Assembly (NCBI RefSeq): GCF_027924665.1
Contig: NZ_AP027043.1
Location: 5,084,001 to 5,148,000, forward strand
Length of the DNA: 64,000 nt
Reading direction: 5' to 3'
Origin: Flavobacterium sp. GSB-24
GTDB lineage: Bacteria > Bacteroidota > Bacteroidia > Flavobacteriales > Flavobacteriaceae
Positions within the stretch are counted from its first letter, which is position 1. The number at the start of each line of letters is the position of its first letter. The position numbers were made by a program, and so were the translations under genes. Positions 50,916 to 60,835 of this stretch are shown here, one piece after another. The notes under the pieces were generated by a model, which was not told the DNA's origin, did not search any database, and saw only the letters and a list, made by a program, of their open reading frames with translations.

Positions 50916-53262
50916 GAAGCATTTTAAAATCTTAATTGTTTTATTTCTGCTGTCCTGTGTCACGCATAGGACCAGTGCTCAAAATATTACTGTTAATCCA
51001 AATATCACGCCTGCAGATTTAGTTCAAAATATTTTAATCAATAGTTCTTGTATTGCTATTGAAAATGTAAGCGCTTCAGGAAATCCGTCTGCAAATGGTC
51101 AAAGTTATGCTTCCTTCACCGCAGGAACTAATTTTCCTTTTTCGGGCGGACTTGTTCTAAGTACTTCGCCAAGTCAAAATGCAGAAGGTCCTTACAACCA
51201 AGCAGATTCTAAAGGTGTACAAGTACAATCGTGGAACGGTGATAATGACTTAAATAGAGCATTGGGCATTAACAACAGCAGACAAGCAACAGTATTAGAA
51301 TTTGACTTTACTGCTTTGACGAATTCTATCAGCTTTAATTATTTGTTTGCTTCAAACGAGTATCAGTTCAATTATCCATGCATTTATTCAGATGGTTTTG
51401 CCTTTTTAATTAAAGAAGTTGGAAGTTCCGAAGATTATAAAAATTTAGCAGTTCTGCCAAATTTAACTACTGCAGTTTCTGCGACAACTGTACATCCTAA
51501 AATAAATCCTATTACTACTCCAGATGGAATAGTAAAAGGATGTGATGCTGAAAATGAAACTTATTTTAATGGTTATAATTCTGCAGTAAGTCCAATAAAT
51601 TATGCGGGGCAAACCGTTGTAATGAATGCTTATACAGATGTAGTTCCTAATAAAAAATATCATCTAAAATTGGTTATTGCAGATGATGAAACCAGACAAT
51701 ATAACTCGGCTGTTTTTATACAAGCCGGAAGTTTTATAACCAGAATAAATTTTGGACAAGATAGAACGGCAGCCAATAATAACCCTGTATGTTTTGGAGA
51801 AAATTTCGTTTTAGACACCAAATTAAACACTTCTGATTACAATTTTAAATGGTTTAAAAAAGACGATTCTAATAATTACATACAACTTTCTGGTGCAATA
51901 ACCTCTACATACGCTGTAATTACATCGGGAACTTATAAAGTAGAAGCTACCTTAAACGGCACAACTTGCGTTTCAGTTGGAGAGATAACAATCGAATTTA
52001 CGCCAGAAATTGCCTCAACAAATACTTCTTTATTGCAATGTGATGATAATACAGATGGAATTTCAATTTTTAATTTGACGAAGGCCGCTAATATTGTGAA
52101 AAACAATAATACGCAAATTATCAATCAAGGATACTACGAGAATTTAGCAGATGCACAAACCAAAACAAATCCAATTGTAAATCCAGAGAGTTACACCAAT
52201 AAAGCTCCAAATCAAATTGTTTATGCAAGAATAGAGAATTCCTTTGGTTGTTATACTACTCCACAAATTGCTTTAAACATTTCAAATTCAATTATTCCCG
52301 ATCAATCTCCAATTGCAACTTGTGATGGTGACGATACTCAAGACGGTTTGTACCAATTTGATTTAAATTCTGAAGTAACACCCCAAGTTTTGACAGGATT
52401 ACCAGCAGGATTGATTATCAATTATTATTTGACAGCAAATGAGGCGATAACAGAAACAAACATACTTCCTAATATTTTTAAAAATACAACGCCAAATAGT
52501 CAGACTATTTATGCTCGAGCAGCAAATGGTCCTGATTGTTATGATATAGCTCCAATAGAATTAATTGTCCACACTTTTGATCCTCCTAATTTTGAAGATG
52601 AAACACTGTATTTATGCAAAGGTTATCAGATAACATTAACGGTTGAGGCGGGTTTTCAAAGTTATACTTGGTCAAATGGTAACACTACAAATTCAATACT
52701 AATTGACACTGCTGGAGATTATTCTGTTACAGTAACTGATATTAATAATTGTCAAAAAACTAAAAAATTCAAAGTCATTCTATCTGAACCGGCAGTAATT
52801 ACTGGAGCCGAAGTAAAAGATTTTTCAGGTATAGAAAATGCGGTACGAATTCAATATACTGGAGTTGGAAATTATGAATTCTCTCTAGAAGGCTCTGTTT
52901 TTCAAGATGATCCAACATTTACACAAGTAAATCCAGGTATTTATAATGCAATTGCCCGAGACAAAAATGGCTGCGGAATATCTAATTCGTTTGTAGTCTA
53001 TGTGTTAGATTATCCTAGATTTTTTACTCCCAATGGCGACGGATATAACGACTTATGGGCAATCAAAAATATTGAAGAAATGCCTGATTATAGCATTTCA
53101 ATTTTTGACCGTTATGGTAAATTGTTAAAACAAATGACTCAAAACAGTTTGGGCTGGAACGGAATCTTCAATGGACAACAATTGCCGTCAGATGATTATT
53201 GGTTTACACTTCAATTCATTAATGGAAAAAATGTTAAAGGTCATTTCAGCTTGAAAAGGTAA
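50914..53262 (+). CDS. T9SS type-B sorted surface protein with choice-of-anchor L domain
   Basis: A 782-residue secreted protein: signal peptide about 1-22 (ending RTSAQ), then a choice-of-anchor L domain (about 25-270: ITPADLVQNILINSSCIAIENVSASGNPSANGQSY ... FDFTALTNSISFNYLFASNEY). Several repeats with QCDDNTDG / TCDGDDTQDG and an Ig-like segment (TYTWSNGNTTNSI) follow. The end is the gliding-motility C-terminal type-B sorting domain (FFTPNGDGYNDLWAI ... FDRYGKLLKQM ... FSLKR). Adhesin-like. Its repeats and end are related to those of the next gene. Confidence 0.92.
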   Translation: MKHFKILIVLFLLSCVTHRTSAQNITVNPNITPADLVQNILINSSCIAIENVSASGNPSANGQSYASFTAGTNFPFSGGLVLSTSPSQNAEGPYNQADSKGVQVQSWNGDNDLNRALGINNSRQATVLEFDFTALTNSISFNYLFASNEYQFNYPCIYSDGFAFLIKEVGSSEDYKNLAVLPNLTTAVSATTVHPKINPITTPDGIVKGCDAENETYFNGYNSAVSPINYAGQTVVMNAYTDVVPNKKYHLKLVIADDETRQYNSAVFIQAGSFITRINFGQDRTAANNNPVCFGENFVLDTKLNTSDYNFKWFKKDDSNNYIQLSGAITSTYAVITSGTYKVEATLNGTTCVSVGEITIEFTPEIASTNTSLLQCDDNTDGISIFNLTKAANIVKNNNTQIINQGYYENLADAQTKTNPIVNPESYTNKAPNQIVYARIENSFGCYTTPQIALNISNSIIPDQSPIATCDGDDTQDGLYQFDLNSEVTPQVLTGLPAGLIINYYLTANEAITETNILPNIFKNTTPNSQTIYARAANGPDCYDIAPIELIVHTFDPPNFEDETLYLCKGYQITLTVEAGFQSYTWSNGNTTNSILIDTAGDYSVTVTDINNCQKTKKFKVILSEPAVITGAEVKDFSGIENAVRIQYTGVGNYEFSLEGSVFQDDPTFTQVNPGIYNAIARDKNGCGISNSFVVYVLDYPRFFTPNGDGYNDLWAIKNIEEMPDYSISIFDRYGKLLKQMTQNSLGWNGIFNGQQLPSDDYWFTLQFINGKNVKGHFSLKR

Positions 53263-53373
53263 AGTAGAATTTTAACTAATTCTTTACTAAAAGCTTAAAA
53301 CAATTTAAAAAGTAAAGCATAAAAAAATACAAAACATCAAATTTATCTTATATTTACTTTAAATTCTTATAAG

Positions 53374-55821
53374 ATGAATTTATGTAAAACTTTACTCTTT
53401 CTTTTTTTACTTTCTACAAATATTTATTCGCAAAATGATTGCATCGATGCAATTGTAGTTTGCGGCAATTCTGGTTTTAAAGGTTTAAGTATACAAGGCG
53501 CCGGAAACGTTCAAGAAATTACAGGAGAAAACAGCTGTGGTTCTAGAGAAAATAATAGCGTATGGTTAAAAATTTCAATTAAAACTTCTGGAACGTTTGG
53601 TTTTATTATAAAACCTGAAAGTTCTGATCTTAACGAAGATTTTGATTTTTTTGTATTTGGTCCAGATGCAAAATGTACTTCATTAACATCTCCCATTCGC
53701 TGTTCTACCACAAATCCTAATATGGCAAAACTCACCTACAACCATACGGGAATGACAGGTGATTATTTTGACACCTCTGAAGGTCCTGCTGAACTTGGAG
53801 ACGGGTATATCAAATGGATTAACGCACATGCTGGAGAATCTTATTTTATTGTAATTGACAGGCCTGTCGGAATTAGTAATTTTTCTTTAGAATGGCTGGG
53901 CACAGCAACATTTGATGATGCACCAAGTATCAGTGTTCCTGTATTAAGTGATTTGAATATTACAAAATCTGACTTTTCTGGGCAGGCAAATTCTTCATTA
54001 ATTTTTGATTTGACAGCAAATTCTCCAAAAATAACAGGATCTCAAACAGGAGTAAAAATTACTTATCATACTTCTGAAAATGATGCTATTATTAATAGCA
54101 ATCCAATAACAGATCCAACTGCTTATAGAAATAGTACAAGTCCCGAAACTATTTTTGTGAGAGCAACAAACACGATTACGCAATGTTATAATACTGCTTC
54201 TTTTACAATTAAAATAAATGACAAAGTTGTTTTTCCGAATAACAAGGTTGAAGTTTGTGATGAAAATGATGCAAATCCATTCGATGGAAAAACGAAAATT
54301 GATTTTGAGCAAGTAACAAAAGTAGTTTTTGATAATGCTGATGTTTCTGGTTTAACTATCAATTATTATTTAACTCAAAGCGATGCTGATAATAACAGCG
54401 ATCAATTGCCAAATATTTTTAACAGCATTACACCATTTGAGCAATCGGTATTTATAAAAGCCTTTAATAGCCAGCTCAGCGCATCTGTAGCAGAAGTAAA
54501 AATTACTATAAATCCTTTACCGCCAGTAAACAATGTCACTCTTGTACAATGTGATTCTGGTGAAAATGCTAATGGCTTTGTGTTGTTCAATTTAAAAGAG
54601 GCAAATGCAGCTCTGACCAATAATAATCCTGATCTTGAAACTTCTTTTTTTATAAGTAAGACCGATGCTGAAAGCAATATAAATCAATTGTCTACAGAGT
54701 ATACCAATAGTAGCAATCCTCAAACTGTGTTTGCCAGGATCACTAATTTACAAACTAAATGTAGCAGCATCTCTACCGTAAATTTAAAAACCAATGTAAT
54801 TTCGGTACAAACTTATCTATTAGATATTGCTTGTGATGATGATGAAAATGAAGATGGTATTAATACCTTTAATTTAACCAACGCAAATATTCCTTTCACA
54901 AACACTCAAGAATTAAAATATTACGCTACAGAAAATGATGCTTTATTAGAACAAAATCAGATTGAGACACCTTTACAATACAATAACAAAGTCCCTTATA
55001 ATGATTTTGCCTATGCAAGAATCGAAGAAGGAAATGAATGCTTTGGAATCAGTAAAATTAAATTAGAAGTCATCCGATTACCCGATATAGAAATTAATGG
55101 TGCAACAACAAATGTCTGCGATAATGATTCTTCTTATTTTGCCCAATTAGATGCTGGAATAAAAGACATTAATACATTAAGTGACTTTGTATACGTCTGG
55201 AAAAAAGACGGTGTAGAAATATTGGACAAAACAATATCAAATATCGAAGTCAATACCAGCGGAATTTACACTGTAACAGTTTTCAACAAAAATAATTGTT
55301 CTAAAACGAGAACAATTCAGGTTGTATCTTCAAACATTGCAACTATAGAAAGCGTTGAAGTTGTCGATTTACAAATTGATAATTCTAATAAAATTAAGAT
55401 AAATGTTTCTGGAAGCGGAGATTATGAATTTAGTTTAAATACTCCAAACGGTCCTTTTCAAGATTCAAATGTATTTGAAAATATAAAATCTGGAATTTAT
55501 GAAGTCTATATTAATGATAAAAAGAATTGTGGACTGGTCAGTAAAACAGTAGCCGTAATTGGTGTTCCACAATTTTTCACACCCAATAATGATGGTTTTA
55601 ATGATTATTGGAATATCATTGGATTGAATGGCAATGAATATAAAAATTCCAAAATTTATATTTATGACAGATATGGAAAATTACTAAAACAATTAACCAC
55701 ATTTGACAACGGCTGGGATGGAACTTTTCAAGGAATTCCATTACCATCAGATGATTATTGGTATACTTTAAAATTAAGCGACCAGCGAGAAAGTAAAGGT
55801 CATTTTTCGCTGAAAAGGTAA
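53374..55821 (+). CDS. T9SS type-B sorted surface protein
   Basis: An 815-residue secreted protein: signal peptide about 1-19 (ending IYSQ), an N-terminal domain with Cys pairs (NDCIDAIVVCGNSG, SCGSRENNSVWLK, GPDAKCTS). Three or four repeats of the type VEVCDENDANPFDGKTKIDFEQ / LVQCDSGENANGFVLFNLKEAN / IACDDDENEDGINTFNLTNAN follow. The end is a type-B C-terminal sorting domain (FFTPNNDGFNDYWNI ... YDRYGKLLKQLTT ... HFSLKR) almost the same as its neighbour's. Probably arose by tandem duplication of the repeat-and-sorting part. Confidence 0.92.
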   Translation: MNLCKTLLFLFLLSTNIYSQNDCIDAIVVCGNSGFKGLSIQGAGNVQEITGENSCGSRENNSVWLKISIKTSGTFGFIIKPESSDLNEDFDFFVFGPDAKCTSLTSPIRCSTTNPNMAKLTYNHTGMTGDYFDTSEGPAELGDGYIKWINAHAGESYFIVIDRPVGISNFSLEWLGTATFDDAPSISVPVLSDLNITKSDFSGQANSSLIFDLTANSPKITGSQTGVKITYHTSENDAIINSNPITDPTAYRNSTSPETIFVRATNTITQCYNTASFTIKINDKVVFPNNKVEVCDENDANPFDGKTKIDFEQVTKVVFDNADVSGLTINYYLTQSDADNNSDQLPNIFNSITPFEQSVFIKAFNSQLSASVAEVKITINPLPPVNNVTLVQCDSGENANGFVLFNLKEANAALTNNNPDLETSFFISKTDAESNINQLSTEYTNSSNPQTVFARITNLQTKCSSISTVNLKTNVISVQTYLLDIACDDDENEDGINTFNLTNANIPFTNTQELKYYATENDALLEQNQIETPLQYNNKVPYNDFAYARIEEGNECFGISKIKLEVIRLPDIEINGATTNVCDNDSSYFAQLDAGIKDINTLSDFVYVWKKDGVEILDKTISNIEVNTSGIYTVTVFNKNNCSKTRTIQVVSSNIATIESVEVVDLQIDNSNKIKINVSGSGDYEFSLNTPNGPFQDSNVFENIKSGIYEVYINDKKNCGLVSKTVAVIGVPQFFTPNNDGFNDYWNIIGLNGNEYKNSKIYIYDRYGKLLKQLTTFDNGWDGTFQGIPLPSDDYWYTLKLSDQRESKGHFSLKR

Positions 55822-55853
55822 TCCTAAGTAACTCAATTTTATAATAAAAAAAG

Positions 55854-55886
55854 AATCCCAAACTCCATACGGAATTTGGGATTTTT
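55854..55886. terminator. Bidirectional terminator between T9SS gene and typA
   Basis: AATCCCAAA / TTTGGGATT arms (55854-55862, 55875-55883), 12-base loop, T-runs on both strands. It separates convergent genes. Confidence 0.88.
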
Positions 55887-55906
55887 ATATTGAAATTGAA
55901 AACTAA

Positions 55907-57703
55907 TTAGATTTTATATCTTTTTCTATCAGTTTCACTTAAATAAATCTTTCTTAAACGAAGAGATTTTGGAGTAACTTCAACATACTCATCTTTTTGA
56001 ATATACTCTAAAGCTTCTTCTAATGAGAATTTGACAGCTGGAATAATTCTAGCTTTATCATCAGCTCCAGAAGAACGTACGTTAGAAAGTTTTTTCGTTT
56101 TAGTAACGTTAACAGTCATATCGTCGCTACGAGTGTTTTCTCCAATAACCTGACCTTCATAAATATCTTCGTTAGGATCAACAAAGAATTTACCACGATC
56201 TTGTAATTTATCGATAGAGTAAGGAATAGCTTTTCCGTTTTCCATAGAGATTAATGAACCGTTGTTACGTCCAGGAATTTCTCCTTTGTAAGGCTCATAT
56301 CCAATGAAACGGTGTGCCATGATAGCTTCACCCGCAGTAGCAGTAAGCAATTGATTTCTTAAACCAATGATTCCACGAGATGGAATATTAAATTTAATAA
56401 TCATACGCTCTCCTTTACCTTCCATAGAAAGCATTTCACCTTTACGGATAGTAACGAATTCAACAGCTCTACCTGAAAGGTTTTCTGGCAAGTCAATAGT
56501 TAATTCCTCAATTGGCTCACATTTAACACCATCAACTTCTTTGATGATAACTTGCGGCTGACCAATTTGAAGCTCATACCCTTCTCTTCTCATTGTTTCA
56601 ATAAGAACAGATAAGTGTAATACACCACGACCAAAAACCATGAATTTATCAGCAGAATCAGTTTCTCCAACTTTCATTGCTAAGTTTTTCTCAAGCTCTT
56701 TTGTCAATCTTTCACGAATATGTCTAGAAGTAACAAATTTACCTTCTTTACCAAAGAAAGGAGAATCGTTAATTGTAAACAACATACTCATTGTTGGCTC
56801 ATCGATAGCGATAGTTTGTAAAGCTTCTGGGTTTTCGAAGTCAGCGATAGTATCACCAATTTCAAATCCTTCAATACCTACAACAGCACAAATATCTCCA
56901 GCAATAACTTGATCTACTTTTCTACGGCCTAAACCTTCAAAAGTGTGTAATTCTTTAATTCTAGATTTGATTACTTTACCGTCTCTTTTTACTAAAGAGA
57001 TTGGCATTCCTTCTTTCAATACACCTCTTTCAAGACGACCAATTGCTATACGACCTGTAAAAGAAGAGAAATCTAAAGATGTAATCAACATTTGAGGAGT
57101 ACCTTCAGATACTTTTGGAGCAGGAACATTAGCGATAACCATGTCTAATAATGGTTCAATGTTTTCTGTTTGATTTCTCCAATCATCAGACATCCAGTTG
57201 TTCTTAGCAGAACCATAAACCGCTGGGAAATCTAATTGCTCTTCAGTTGCACCTAATTCAAACATTAGATCAAAAACTTTCTCGTGAACTTCTTCTGGAG
57301 TACAGTTTTCTTTATCAACTTTATTGATAACTACGCAAGGTTTCAATCCTAAATCGATCGCTTTTTGCAAAACAAAACGAGTTTGAGGCATTGGTCCTTC
57401 AAAAGCATCAACTAGCAAACATACACCATCGGCCATGTTCAATACACGTTCTACTTCACCACCAAAATCGGCGTGGCCTGGGGTGTCAATAATATTGATT
57501 TTTGTTCCTTTATATTGAACCGATACGTTCTTAGAAGTAATTGTAATACCTCTCTCACGCTCTAAATCGTTATTATCTAGGATTAAATCACCTGTGTTTT
57601 CGTTTTCACGAAATAATTGACAGTGATACATAATTTTATCAACCAAAGTGGTTTTACCGTGATCGACGTGGGCAATAATTGCAATGTTTCTAATAGATTC
57701 CAT
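55907..57703 (-). CDS. typA: Ribosome-associated GTPase TypA/BipA
   Basis: A 598-residue translational GTPase. G1 [13 protein letters not shown] (about 10-22), the G2/switch I segment with RERGITI, G3 [15 protein letters not shown] and G4 NKVDKEN are all present. The EF-G-like domains and the BipA-specific C-terminal domain ([16 protein letters not shown] ... EGQVIGEN) follow. It acts on ribosome assembly and stress adaptation. Single gene with its own promoter box at 57730-57723. Confidence 0.96.
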   Translation of the reverse strand: MESIRNIAIIAHVDHGKTTLVDKIMYHCQLFRENENTGDLILDNNDLERERGITITSKNVSVQYKGTKINIIDTPGHADFGGEVERVLNMADGVCLLVDAFEGPMPQTRFVLQKAIDLGLKPCVVINKVDKENCTPEEVHEKVFDLMFELGATEEQLDFPAVYGSAKNNWMSDDWRNQTENIEPLLDMVIANVPAPKVSEGTPQMLITSLDFSSFTGRIAIGRLERGVLKEGMPISLVKRDGKVIKSRIKELHTFEGLGRRKVDQVIAGDICAVVGIEGFEIGDTIADFENPEALQTIAIDEPTMSMLFTINDSPFFGKEGKFVTSRHIRERLTKELEKNLAMKVGETDSADKFMVFGRGVLHLSVLIETMRREGYELQIGQPQVIIKEVDGVKCEPIEELTIDLPENLSGRAVEFVTIRKGEMLSMEGKGERMIIKFNIPSRGIIGLRNQLLTATAGEAIMAHRFIGYEPYKGEIPGRNNGSLISMENGKAIPYSIDKLQDRGKFFVDPNEDIYEGQVIGENTRSDDMTVNVTKTKKLSNVRSSGADDKARIIPAVKFSLEEALEYIQKDEYVEVTPKSLRLRKIYLSETDRKRYKI

Positions 57704-57722
57704 CTGTGATTTTTAATGGGCG

Positions 57723-57730
57723 CAAAGGTA
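57723..57730 (-). promoter_or_regulatory. -7 promoter box of typA
   Basis: Minus-strand TACCTTTG (57730-57723), 19 bases before the ATG. Confidence 0.5.
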
Positions 57731-57858
57731 CACTTTATTTTTTAATAAAAAACGTTTCTGACATAGTTTGCGTATATACAATCAATTAGTTAATATAAAA
57801 CACCAAAATATCGCCTTCAAAATAATATTAACATATGTTTAGTTATAGTTAATTTAAC

Positions 57859-57866
57859 TATATTTG
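57859..57866 (+). promoter_or_regulatory. -7 promoter box, five bases before a start codon
   Basis: TATATTTG. Transcription should start at or very near the ATG at 57872, so the kinase mRNA may be leaderless. TTTA at 57838-57841 could be the -33 element, with a 17-base spacer. Confidence 0.5.
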
Positions 57867-57871
57867 AGGTA

Positions 57872-59581
57872 ATGAAAAGTAAAACTCTCCAAATTACTCT
57901 TATTTATTCAATCATCTCGATAATTATGGCAGTTTTGTGTCATATATTACTCATAAGTTACTTTTCTTCATCTGAATATCAATATTTATCACTTATAAAA
58001 GACATTATCTTTATTCTAATTACAGGATTGGTTTTCAAGTTTATACTGGCAAAAAATGAAAAAAGGAGTATTACCATTTTTGAAAAGCTAAACAAAACCA
58101 ATGAAGAAATAAAGGAATCTAATGAGAAATATGACATCGTAGCAAAAGCAACAAGCGATACTATCTGGGATTGGAAAATTCAAGAGGATAGTATTAATTG
58201 GAACAAAGGAATTGAAAGTGTTTTTGGTTACAACCCTGAAGAAGTTGGAAAAACTTCTAAATGGTGGTTTGACAAAATTCACCCAGAAGACAGTATCCGA
58301 ATGTCAATAAAATTATATTCTTTTATTGAACAAAAAACAGAAAAATGGCAGGATCAATACCGTTTTAGATGCGCGGACGGGACTTATAAATATGTTTTGG
58401 ACAGAGGTTTTTTATTGAAAGATGAAAGCGGAAGAGCCATTAGAATGATTGGTGCTATTCAAGATATTACTAAACAAAAAGAAGAAGAACAACGTTTAAA
58501 GCTTTTAGAAACTGTAATTACTCAATCTAGAGATTCTATTTTGATCACAGAAGCCAATTCGCCTGACGGAAAAATCCCTAAAATTGTTTATGTTAATCCA
58601 GCATTTTCGCAAATGTCCGGATACCAATCCAATGAAATAATTGGAAAGTCACCTAACATCTTTAAGGGGCCGAATTCTGATTCTGAAGAATTAAAGAAAC
58701 TTTTACGTGCTATAAAAAACGAAGAAGAATGTCTAATTGAAACTATCAGCTATACCAAAAATAAAGAAGAATTTTGGGTACGTTTTTCCATGATTCCAAT
58801 TTTCAGCAACGAAGGAGCTATTTCACACTGGATTTCCATACAAAGAGATATTACCGACGAGAAAAAACTGGAAACAGAAAAAGAACATCTTATTCGAGAA
58901 TTAACCCAAAACAATAAAGATTTAAAACAATTCTCTTACATTACATCTCATAACCTTAGAGCCCCATTATCTAATTTAATCGGACTTTTAAATTTAATTG
59001 AAGACATTCCTGTAGAAAATGAAGAACTCCAGGAAATTCTTACTGGTTTTACAAAATCAACACATTTATTAAACGAAACAATTAATGATTTAGTAAAAGT
59101 TATAATTATTAAAGACAATCCTTCGATGCAAAAAGAAGAAGCATCTTTAGAAGAAGTATTTGAAAATGTATTTAGTCAGCTGTCATTCCAAATAGAATTA
59201 CACAAACCTATAATCAAACTTAAGTTCGACAAAGTACCAGAGCTCATTACCAATAAAGCATATATTGAAAGCATTTTATTAAACTTACTAACCAATTCCA
59301 TAAAATATAAATCGGAAAATAGAAAACTAAAGATATCTATAACTGCAGAAAAAATTGATAACAAAACGATACTAACTTTCAAGGACAACGGAATTGGAAT
59401 TGATTTAGAAAGAAACCGAGACAAAGTATTTGGTCTTTATCAAAGATTTCACAATTATCCAGATAGCAAAGGATTAGGTCTTTATCTCGTGAAATCGCAG
59501 GTAGAAACAATGGGAGGAACTATTTCTATAGACAGCGAAGTTAACAAAGGAACCACATTTACAATAACATTTAAAAATTAA
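57872..59581 (+). CDS. PAS-domain sensor histidine kinase
   Basis: A 569-residue membrane kinase: two membrane helices (about 8-30 and 38-58), a short coiled segment, PAS-1 (about 88-205, PAS_3 type with FGYNPEEVGKTSKWWFDKIHPED), PAS-2 (about 206-335, FSQMSGYQSNEIIGKSPNIFKG). The HisKA segment has H360 in SYITSHNLRAPLSNL, and the HATPase_c has NLLTNSIKYKS and GLGLYLVKSQVETMGG. PAS-2 resembles redox/light PAS domains in its GKSPNIFKGP loop but lacks the Cys of LOV domains. Its partner is probably the receiver protein encoded four bases downstream. Confidence 0.92.
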   Translation: MKSKTLQITLIYSIISIIMAVLCHILLISYFSSSEYQYLSLIKDIIFILITGLVFKFILAKNEKRSITIFEKLNKTNEEIKESNEKYDIVAKATSDTIWDWKIQEDSINWNKGIESVFGYNPEEVGKTSKWWFDKIHPEDSIRMSIKLYSFIEQKTEKWQDQYRFRCADGTYKYVLDRGFLLKDESGRAIRMIGAIQDITKQKEEEQRLKLLETVITQSRDSILITEANSPDGKIPKIVYVNPAFSQMSGYQSNEIIGKSPNIFKGPNSDSEELKKLLRAIKNEEECLIETISYTKNKEEFWVRFSMIPIFSNEGAISHWISIQRDITDEKKLETEKEHLIRELTQNNKDLKQFSYITSHNLRAPLSNLIGLLNLIEDIPVENEELQEILTGFTKSTHLLNETINDLVKVIIIKDNPSMQKEEASLEEVFENVFSQLSFQIELHKPIIKLKFDKVPELITNKAYIESILLNLLTNSIKYKSENRKLKISITAEKIDNKTILTFKDNGIGIDLERNRDKVFGLYQRFHNYPDSKGLGLYLVKSQVETMGGTISIDSEVNKGTTFTITFKN

Positions 59582-59585
59582 TATT

Positions 59586-59993
59586 ATGCTTGAGCAGATC
59601 TTATGCGTTGACGATGATCCAATCACATTGATGCTATGCAAAAAGGTAATTTCGAAATCTTCATTTTCACATGAAGTTATTACAGCTCAAAACGGTGAAG
59701 AAGCCCTCCATCATTTCAACACCTTAAAATACACAAACGACAAAAACAAAAGAAAACCAGAATTGATTTTCTTAGATTTAAACATGCCAATAATGGGCGG
59801 ATGGGAGTTTTTAGATCATTTTACTTCTTCAGATTATGACGAATTCAACTCTGCTCCTGTAATTGTATTGTCCTCTACAATTGACCCAGAAGATTTAGCT
59901 AAAGCAAAACAATATCCTATTATAATCGATTTTCTTTCTAAACCCATTACACAGCCAATGCTGGAATATCTTAAAAAGAAAATAGATCTTTAA
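59586..59993 (+). CDS. Single-domain response regulator
   Basis: A 135-residue stand-alone receiver. D9-D10-D11 acidic cluster in CVDDDPIT, phospho-acceptor D64 in IFLDLNMPIMGGW, the S-T pair in VLSSTID and K in FLSKPIT. No output domain, so it acts by protein contact or phosphorelay. Four bases after the PAS kinase gene, the likely phosphodonor. Confidence 0.93.
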   Translation: MLEQILCVDDDPITLMLCKKVISKSSFSHEVITAQNGEEALHHFNTLKYTNDKNKRKPELIFLDLNMPIMGGWEFLDHFTSSDYDEFNSAPVIVLSSTIDPEDLAKAKQYPIIIDFLSKPITQPMLEYLKKKIDL

Positions 59994-60012
59994 ACTTAAA
60001 AAATTTCAAATC

Positions 60013-60060
60013 AAAAAATCCAAATTTCAATCTTTTAAAGTTAGAATTTGGATTTTTTGA
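60013..60060 (+). terminator. Terminator of the PAS kinase operon
   Basis: AAAAAATCCAAATT / AATTTGGATTTTTT arms (60013-60026, 60045-60058), 18-base loop. Confidence 0.8.
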
Positions 60061-60112
60061 TTTTGATCTAATAAACAAAGCGTTTACTTAAACTTTCATT
60101 TTTAGCAGAAAC

Positions 60113-60138
60113 AAAAAAGTCCTCGAATGAGGACTTTT
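60113..60138 (-). terminator. Terminator of rpsT
   Basis: AAAAGTCCTC / GAGGACTTTT arms (60115-60124, 60129-60138) with a four-base loop. On the minus strand it is followed by a T-run and lies 25 bases after the rpsT stop. Confidence 0.88.
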
Positions 60139-60162
60139 ATATATCTTTCAAATTGTATTTAA

Positions 60163-60414
60163 TTACAATTTAGCAACATGTTTAGTTAATTTAGACTTCA
60201 AGTTAGAAGCTTTATTATCATGAATGATGTTCTTTTTAGCTAATTTATCAATCATAGAGATTACAGTTGATAATTTTGCAGCAGCATCAGACTTATCAGT
60301 AGCTAATCTTAATGCTTTAATTGCATTACGAGTAGTTTTATGTTGATATCTGTTAAGAACTCTTCTTTTTTCGTTACTTCTGATTCTTTTTAATGCTGAC
60401 TTATGATTTGCCAT
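60163..60414 (-). CDS. rpsT: 30S ribosomal protein S20
   Basis: An 83-residue highly basic protein beginning MANHKSALKRIRSNEKRR, the S20 signature, and ending KSKLTKHVAKL. Binds 16S rRNA early in 30S assembly. ATG 60414 is the conserved start; an in-frame extension to 60477 would add an unconserved stretch. Convergent with the PAS kinase operon. Confidence 0.97.
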   Translation of the reverse strand: MANHKSALKRIRSNEKRRVLNRYQHKTTRNAIKALRLATDKSDAAAKLSTVISMIDKLAKKNIIHDNKASNLKSKLTKHVAKL

Positions 60415-60567
60415 TTTCTTTAATTTTAGATGTAATAATTTATTATAAATACTAGTTAAAAAAGAAAAACCTCCCACAATTGTAAAACAATCACTTTGGT
60501 TTTAACTAATAAAATAAAAACCGAGACACCAATTTTTATTTTACAAAACTTATTTACAACTAATTTG

Positions 60568-60639
60568 TAGTCCGTAGGGGAATCGAACCCCTGTTACCAG
60601 GATGAAAACCTGGCGTCCTAACCCCTAGACGAACGGACC
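60568..60639 (-). tRNA. tRNA-Glu (anticodon TTC)
   Basis: A 72-base tRNA on the minus strand. Acceptor GGTCCGT pairs with ACGGACT, the anticodon loop TTTTCAT lies between CCAGG and CCTGG, and the T-loop GGTTCGATTCC is present. CCA is not encoded. It is the second of two tandem copies. Confidence 0.95.
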
Positions 60640-60685
60640 ATAATTCTCCTAAGTTTGGAAACTTTTCAATATGTAATATAACTTG

Positions 60686-60757
60686 TAGTCCGTGGGGGAA
60701 TCGAACCCCCCTTACCAGGATGAAAACCTGGCGTCCTAACCGATAGACGAACGGACC
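60686..60757 (-). tRNA. tRNA-Glu (anticodon TTC), first copy
   Basis: The same acceptor and anticodon arms as its neighbour 46 bases on. It differs in the D-loop (CTATCGGTTAG versus CTAGGGGTTAG) and in the T-stem, where GGGGG/CCCCC pairs are kept. CCA is not encoded. Confidence 0.95.
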
Positions 60758-60777
60758 GTGCTTCTGTATTGCGGATG

Positions 60778-60807
60778 CAAAGATACATCTATTTTTTAGT
60801 TGCACAA
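60778..60807 (-). promoter_or_regulatory. Promoter of the tRNA-Glu pair
   Basis: Minus-strand TTG (60807-60805), 19-base spacer, TATCTTTG (60785-60778), an exact match to the Bacteroidota TTG-N19-TAnnTTTG consensus. It sits between proS and the tRNAs. Confidence 0.75.
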
Positions 60808-60835
60808 TAGTTAACACAAAAAAAAATATATTTTT

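Noticed and set aside
60560..60817. 85-codon minus-strand ORF
   Set aside because: It runs across both tRNA-Glu genes and the tRNA promoter.
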